A DNA stretch of 10,599 nucleotides from Rubritepida sp. (GTDB lineage: Bacteria > Pseudomonadota > Alphaproteobacteria > Acetobacterales > Acetobacteraceae). Location of the stretch: NCBI GenBank assembly GCA_007129145.1, contig SKWC01000166.1, positions 1 to 10,599 of the forward strand. Reading direction: 5' to 3'. Of the stretch, positions 8,102-10,599 are shown one piece after another. Both the position numbers and the translations under genes were made by a program. Within the stretch, counting starts at the first letter, position 1; each line of letters begins with the position of its first letter. The notes beneath the pieces were generated by a model that was not told where the DNA came from, did no database searches, and saw nothing but the letters and a program-made list of their open reading frames with translations.

Positions 8102-9076
8102 TCACTGCGGCTCGATGCCGGCGCGGCGCGTCACCTCGCGCCATTTGGCGATGTCGCGCGCGATGACGGCGGCGAATTCCGCGGGCGTGCTGGCCACCGG
8201 CTCGGCCCCCAGCTGCGAAAGTCGCCCGCCCACCTCCGGCCGGCGCACCGCCGCCACCGTCTCCTGGTGCAGCCGCGCGATGATGGCGGGGTCCACGCCG
8301 CCGGTGGTGAGCAGGCCGAAGACGGTGGTGACCTCGAAATCCTCCACCCCGGCCTCGACCATCGTTGGCACGTCGGGCAGCGCCGGCGAGCGGTTGGGCC
8401 CCGTCACGGCCAGCGCCCGCAGCCGCCCGTCGCGGATGGCGCCGATGAAGGCCGGCAGGTTGTCCAGCGTGACCTGCACGCCGCGCCCCGAGATCAACTC
8501 GGCCAGGGCGGGGGCGCTGCCGCGGAAGGGGACGTGCTGCATGGCCAGGTTGGCGCGGATGTTCAGCAGCTCTCCCGCCACATGCGAGGCCGAGCCGACG
8601 CCCGAGGAGGCGAAGAACACCGCATTGCCGCGCGGCCGGGCGTAGTCCAGGAACTCCCGCACATTGGCGACCGGCAGCTCGGCCGGCACCGCCATGACGT
8701 TCTGCACCGCCGCGATCAGGCTGACGGGCGCCACGTCGCGCTGGGTGTCGAAGGGCATCTCCCGGTACATGGAGGGGTTGATGGTCAGCGTGCCGCCGGT
8801 GCCCAGCACCAGCGAATAGCCATCCGGATCGGCGCGGGCGACATGGGCGGTGCCGACATTGCCGCCCGCGCCGGGGCGGTTTTCCACCACCACGGGCTGG
8901 CCCAGGCTCTCCTGCAGCGGGGGTGCGATGAGGCGCGCGATGATGTCGGTGGTGCCGCCGGGCGCGTAGGGCACCACCAGGCGCAGCGGGCGGCTGGGCC
9001 AGGATTGGGCGCGAAGGGATGCGGCTGGCAGGGCGGCGCAGGCCGCCGTGGCGCCCAGAAGGGCTCGACGTTGCAT
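8102..9076 (-). CDS. Tripartite tricarboxylate transporter substrate-binding protein (TctC/Bug family)
   Basis: This 324-residue periplasmic binding protein belongs to the Bug family, whose members bind carboxylates, amides and aromatic acids. The first 23 residues (MQRR followed by a hydrophobic alanine-rich core ending LRA) look like a signal peptide. Family hallmarks follow: VVPYAPGGTTDIIARL (34-49), ENRPGAGGNVGT (65-76), VPFRGSAPALAELISGR, and LPDVPTMVEAGVEDFEV. The ATG at 9076 starts exactly at the leader and has a GGGAGAGAGAG purine tract upstream; another in-frame ATG lies six codons earlier at 9094. No TctA or TctB membrane subunits are visible, so it is an orphan here, which is common for Bug proteins. 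It is the first gene of the minus-strand unit, 71 bases before the M20 gene. It may work with permeases encoded elsewhere or act as a sensor for the operon's substrate. Confidence 0.93.
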   Translation of the reverse strand: MQRRALLGATAACAALPAASLRAQSWPSRPLRLVVPYAPGGTTDIIARLIAPPLQESLGQPVVVENRPGAGGNVGTAHVARADPDGYSLVLGTGGTLTINPSMYREMPFDTQRDVAPVSLIAAVQNVMAVPAELPVANVREFLDYARPRGNAVFFASSGVGSASHVAGELLNIRANLAMQHVPFRGSAPALAELISGRGVQVTLDNLPAFIGAIRDGRLRALAVTGPNRSPALPDVPTMVEAGVEDFEVTTVFGLLTTGGVDPAIIARLHQETVAAVRRPEVGGRLSQLGAEPVASTPAEFAAVIARDIAKWREVTRRAGIEPQ

Positions 9077-9139
9077 GGACTCTCTCTCCCTCATGGCTCC
9101 GCCGCCGGGGATGGAACCCGGTGGGGGCCTGTTGTTGGA

Positions 9140-9158
9140 CGCCGGCTTGGTTCCGGCG
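9140..9158. other. Small inverted repeat in the intergenic region upstream of the TctC-type gene
   Basis: CGCCGG (9140-9145) and CCGGCG (9153-9158) form a six-pair GC stem with a seven-base loop. It lies in the 141-base gap between the 84-residue gene and the TctC-type gene. No T-run follows on either strand, so it is not a convincing terminator. It could be a weak terminator, a leader structure or a protein-binding site; chance is also quite possible in DNA this GC-rich. Confidence 0.25.
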
Positions 9159-9192
9159 CCGCATCGTCAGGCTGGGCGTTCGGGAAAGGCGC

Positions 9193-9198
9193 TGTCAA
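9193..9198 (-). promoter_or_regulatory. Possible -35 element of the minus-strand operon
   Basis: The minus strand reads TTGACA here, a perfect match to the sigma-70 -35 consensus and unusual in such GC-rich DNA. It lies just after the end of the 84-residue gene and about 117 bases before the TctC-type start, a sensible place for the operon promoter. No good -10 element is seen at a spacing of 15-19 bases (the 17-base position reads CCAGCC), so the call is weak. Confidence 0.3.
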
Positions 9199-9217
9199 TC
9201 ATGCAGTGCCGCGGCGA

Positions 9218-9472
9218 TCATTCCGGCGCGTATTGCTCGGTGATCAGCCGCTCCTTCGCCAGCGTGACCAGCTGCAGCAGCGCCGCCGCGAGGGCGAGGC
9301 GGTCCGGCCCGTCCTCGCCGGGCAGCATCTCGGCGTCCTGGCGCAGCCGCCCGGCGGTCGCGTCCAGCATGCCGGCGGGGTCGGGGCTGCGCCGCGCCTC
9401 GGCCAGCAGCAGGCGCGAGACGGCGAGTTCCAGGGCGGCGAGGCGGGTGTCGGCGTCGAGGCTCGGGTGCAT
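9218..9472 (-). CDS. Small hypothetical protein (84 residues)
   Basis: I do not recognise this protein. It begins MHPSLDADTRLAALELAVSRLLLAEAR, ends RLITEQYAPE, and is dominated by Leu, Ala, Arg, Asp and Glu with no cysteine. It is probably all-helical and soluble, with helices at roughly 7-27, 35-50 and 56-80 broken by Pro/Gly/Asp turns. There is no signal peptide or membrane segment. The ATG at 9472 has a GGAGA purine stretch about eight bases upstream. The reading frame stays open much further upstream, but that part runs antisense through the plus-strand serine hydrolase and is rejected. It is divergent from the serine hydrolase and 141 bases upstream of the TctC-type gene on the same strand, so it may or may not belong to that operon. 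Confidence 0.65.
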   Translation of the reverse strand: MHPSLDADTRLAALELAVSRLLLAEARRSPDPAGMLDATAGRLRQDAEMLPGEDGPDRLALAAALLQLVTLAKERLITEQYAPE

Positions 9473-9544
9473 GGGCGGGTCTCCGGGAAGCGGGGCCGCA
9501 TGGTGGTCCGGGCGGGGGCGCTTCGTCCATCGGGGGGGCGCGCG

Positions 9545-9573
9545 TTGCCGGGCCGGGGGGCGGGGCCTAGGCT
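9545..9573 (+). promoter_or_regulatory. Possible promoter of the serine hydrolase gene
   Basis: TTGCCG (9545-9550) and TAGGCT (9568-9573) are separated by 17 bases and resemble -35 and -10 elements, with only three of six matches in the -10. Transcription would start about 20 bases before the ATG at 9603, leaving room for the AAGGA ribosome binding site at 9590-9594. The spacer is almost all G and C with long G-runs. The spacing and position fit, but the matches are modest. Confidence 0.3.
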
Positions 9574-9602
9574 TCGCGCAGCGCCAGCCAAGGACCGCCG
9601 CC

Positions 9603-10445
9603 ATGGACGAACTCGCCGCCCGCCTCGATGCGCTCTGCGCCGAACAGCCCTTCGCCGTGCATTGGCTGCTGAAGGATCTCGCCACCGGGGCCGAGATCGG
9701 CCGCGGCGCGGATGCCGTGGTGCCCTCGGCCAGCACCCGCAAGGTGTCCATCATGATGCATGCGCTCTCGCGGGTGAACGCGGGCGCGCTTTCCCTGTCC
9801 GAGCCCTGCACCATCGAGGCGCGCATGCAGCAGGGCGTCGAGAGCGGCACATACCAGTACATGACGCCCGGCTGCGTGATCCCGCTGCGCGATGCGCTCG
9901 TGAACATGATCATCACCAGCGACAATGTCTGCACCCAGATCGTGCTGGAGCGGCTGGACCGCGACGCGCTGAACGCCTGGTGCCGCGGCATCGGCATGGA
10001 CGGCACCACGCATCGGGTGAACTTCCCCCCGCCCGGCCTGCCCTGGGACCATGGGCTGGACGCGGTCGCCAGCACCACCGCGCGCGACCAGGCGCTGCTG
10101 CTGGAGCGCATGGTCCGCGGCGCCACCGACGCCCAGGAGGCCGCGGCGCTCGGCGTCACGCCGGAGCTGTGCCGCCTTGGCCTCGACATCATGTCCTGGC
10201 AGCGGCTGCGCTCGCTGATCCCCTCGCTGCTGCCGGCCAAGACGCGGGTGGCGAACAAGACCGGCACCGGGCCGCGCGGGCGGATGGATGTGGGGGTGGT
10301 GTATCGCGGCGCGGCGCCGCGCTTCATCCTGAGCTATTTCTCGGACCAGGTGCCGGTGGCCATGCCCGACGGTCTGCCGGGCCAGGCGGTGTCGAACATG
10401 CTGTGCGGGCGCATGGCGCGCGCCGCCTGGGATGCGCTGGCCTGA
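9603..10445 (+). CDS. Serine hydrolase of the class A beta-lactamase-like family
   Basis: This 280-residue protein has the penicillin-recognising fold. The nucleophile motif SxxK is STRK (Ser44, Lys47), the second motif SDN is at 106-108, and KTG is at 219-221 in VANKTGTGPRGRMDVGVVY, all in order and near class A spacing. By eye alignment with TEM-type enzymes, the omega-loop motif ExxLN should fall near 141-150. That stretch reads FPPPGLPWDH and has no glutamate, so the deacylating residue of true class A beta-lactamases appears missing. No signal peptide is visible before the domain, although relatives are usually periplasmic. The ATG at 9603 has AAGGA (9590-9594) eight bases upstream; the frame is open further upstream, but without a leader or similar support. 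It is divergent from the 84-residue gene. It could be a peptidase or esterase; beta-lactam resistance should not be assumed. Confidence 0.88.
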   Translation: MDELAARLDALCAEQPFAVHWLLKDLATGAEIGRGADAVVPSASTRKVSIMMHALSRVNAGALSLSEPCTIEARMQQGVESGTYQYMTPGCVIPLRDALVNMIITSDNVCTQIVLERLDRDALNAWCRGIGMDGTTHRVNFPPPGLPWDHGLDAVASTTARDQALLLERMVRGATDAQEAAALGVTPELCRLGLDIMSWQRLRSLIPSLLPAKTRVANKTGTGPRGRMDVGVVYRGAAPRFILSYFSDQVPVAMPDGLPGQAVSNMLCGRMARAAWDALA

Positions 10446-10452
10446 ACGGGGG

Positions 10453-10599
10453 TCAGTGGCGGCGCAGGTAGAAGGGCGTCGCCCCCATCACGCGCAGCGC
10501 GTGGTCGGCGGCGAACAGATCCGCGTAGTGCAGCACATGCGCCTCCTGGCTGCGGCCATGGAAGGGCGCGTTGGTGGCGTGGGTGGCCACGGTGCTGAC
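10453..10599 (-). CDS. C-terminal part of a gene, possibly an HD-domain phosphohydrolase
   Basis: The minus strand is open from the right edge to a TGA at 10455-10453, giving 48 residues. They include THATNAPFHGRSQEAHVLHY, followed by ADLFAADHALRVMG and the end FYLRRH. The stretch EAHVLHYADLFAADHA resembles the last helix of HD-domain proteins of the YhaM type, where a conserved aspartate in H(Y/A)AD helps bind the metal. The match is short and made by eye, so the family is tentative. Codon third positions are GC-rich as in the neighbouring genes, which supports real coding. The gene converges on the serine hydrolase, with only seven bases between the two stops. The start and most of the protein lie outside the window. 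Confidence 0.55.
   Translation of the reverse strand, partial: VSTVATHATNAPFHGRSQEAHVLHYADLFAADHALRVMGATPFYLRRH

Noticed and set aside
9140..9158. Intrinsic terminator for the 84-residue gene
   Set aside because: The stem is only six pairs and no T-run follows on either strand.
9473..10327. Upstream extension of the 84-residue minus-strand frame to 369 codons
   Set aside because: The extension is antisense to the serine hydrolase, whose SxxK, SDN and KTG motifs mark it as the real gene. The ATG at 9472 with its own purine stretch is a better start.
9603..10445. Functional beta-lactamase resistance gene
   Set aside because: The omega-loop glutamate appears absent and there is no signal peptide, so only the fold family is claimed.
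8066..10471. An 801-codon open frame on the plus strand, plus other long frames at 69-1157, 1148-2311, 4515-5687, 5680-6621 and 6711-8645
   Set aside because: They run antisense to genes with complete conserved motifs, or out of frame with them. Their translations are biased to Arg, His, Gln, Gly and Ala and show no recognisable domain; they reflect high GC content with few stop codons.

Overview
The window is uniformly GC-rich, with third codon positions dominated by G and C and long shadow reading frames opposite most genes. This composition, the Sec/Tat-type leaders on two solute-binding proteins, and the pairing of peptide ABC importers with tripartite-tricarboxylate-type binding proteins suggest a GC-rich alphaproteobacterium, most likely a Roseomonas-like member of the Acetobacteraceae. 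That assignment is inference from style; no rRNA or other marker gene is present.

Almost everything between positions 1 and 9076 is one tightly packed minus-strand transcription unit, read from right to left. The order is: a TctC/Bug-type periplasmic binding protein (8102-9076), an M20-family zinc peptidase (6588-8030), a stand-alone MetE C-terminal-type methyltransferase (5530-6591), a family-5 peptide-type binding protein (3960-5483), two permeases of the DppB and DppC types (3039-3956, 2140-3033), two ATPases of the DppD and DppF types (1085-2143, 99-1088), and the first codons of another gene at the left edge (1-11) behind a clear ribosome binding site. Four-base ATGA or GTGA overlaps, or gaps of 3-5 bases, join most neighbours. 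The likely logic is import of a peptide-like compound by a complete ABC system, hydrolysis in the cytoplasm by the M20 enzyme, and a possible methyl-transfer step. The substrate cannot be read from the sequence.

Two places in this unit carry non-coding structure. A strong GC hairpin lies between the TctC-type gene and the M20 gene. Three tandem copies of a 25-base repeat lie at the 3' end of the DppF-type gene, and the copy nearest the gene supplies its stop codon.

To the right are an unrecognised 84-residue minus-strand gene (9218-9472), a G-run-rich divergent intergenic region, and a plus-strand serine hydrolase of the class A beta-lactamase fold (9603-10445). The hydrolase keeps SxxK, SDN and KTG but apparently lacks the omega-loop glutamate and a signal peptide. 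The window ends in the C-terminal part of a convergent minus-strand gene (10453-10599) that may be an HD-domain protein. No stretch over 300 bases lacks a gene. I see no RNA genes, insertion sequences, CRISPR arrays or phage genes. Most of the window is ordinary transporter territory; the composite operon, the tandem repeat and the altered serine hydrolase deserve the closest look.
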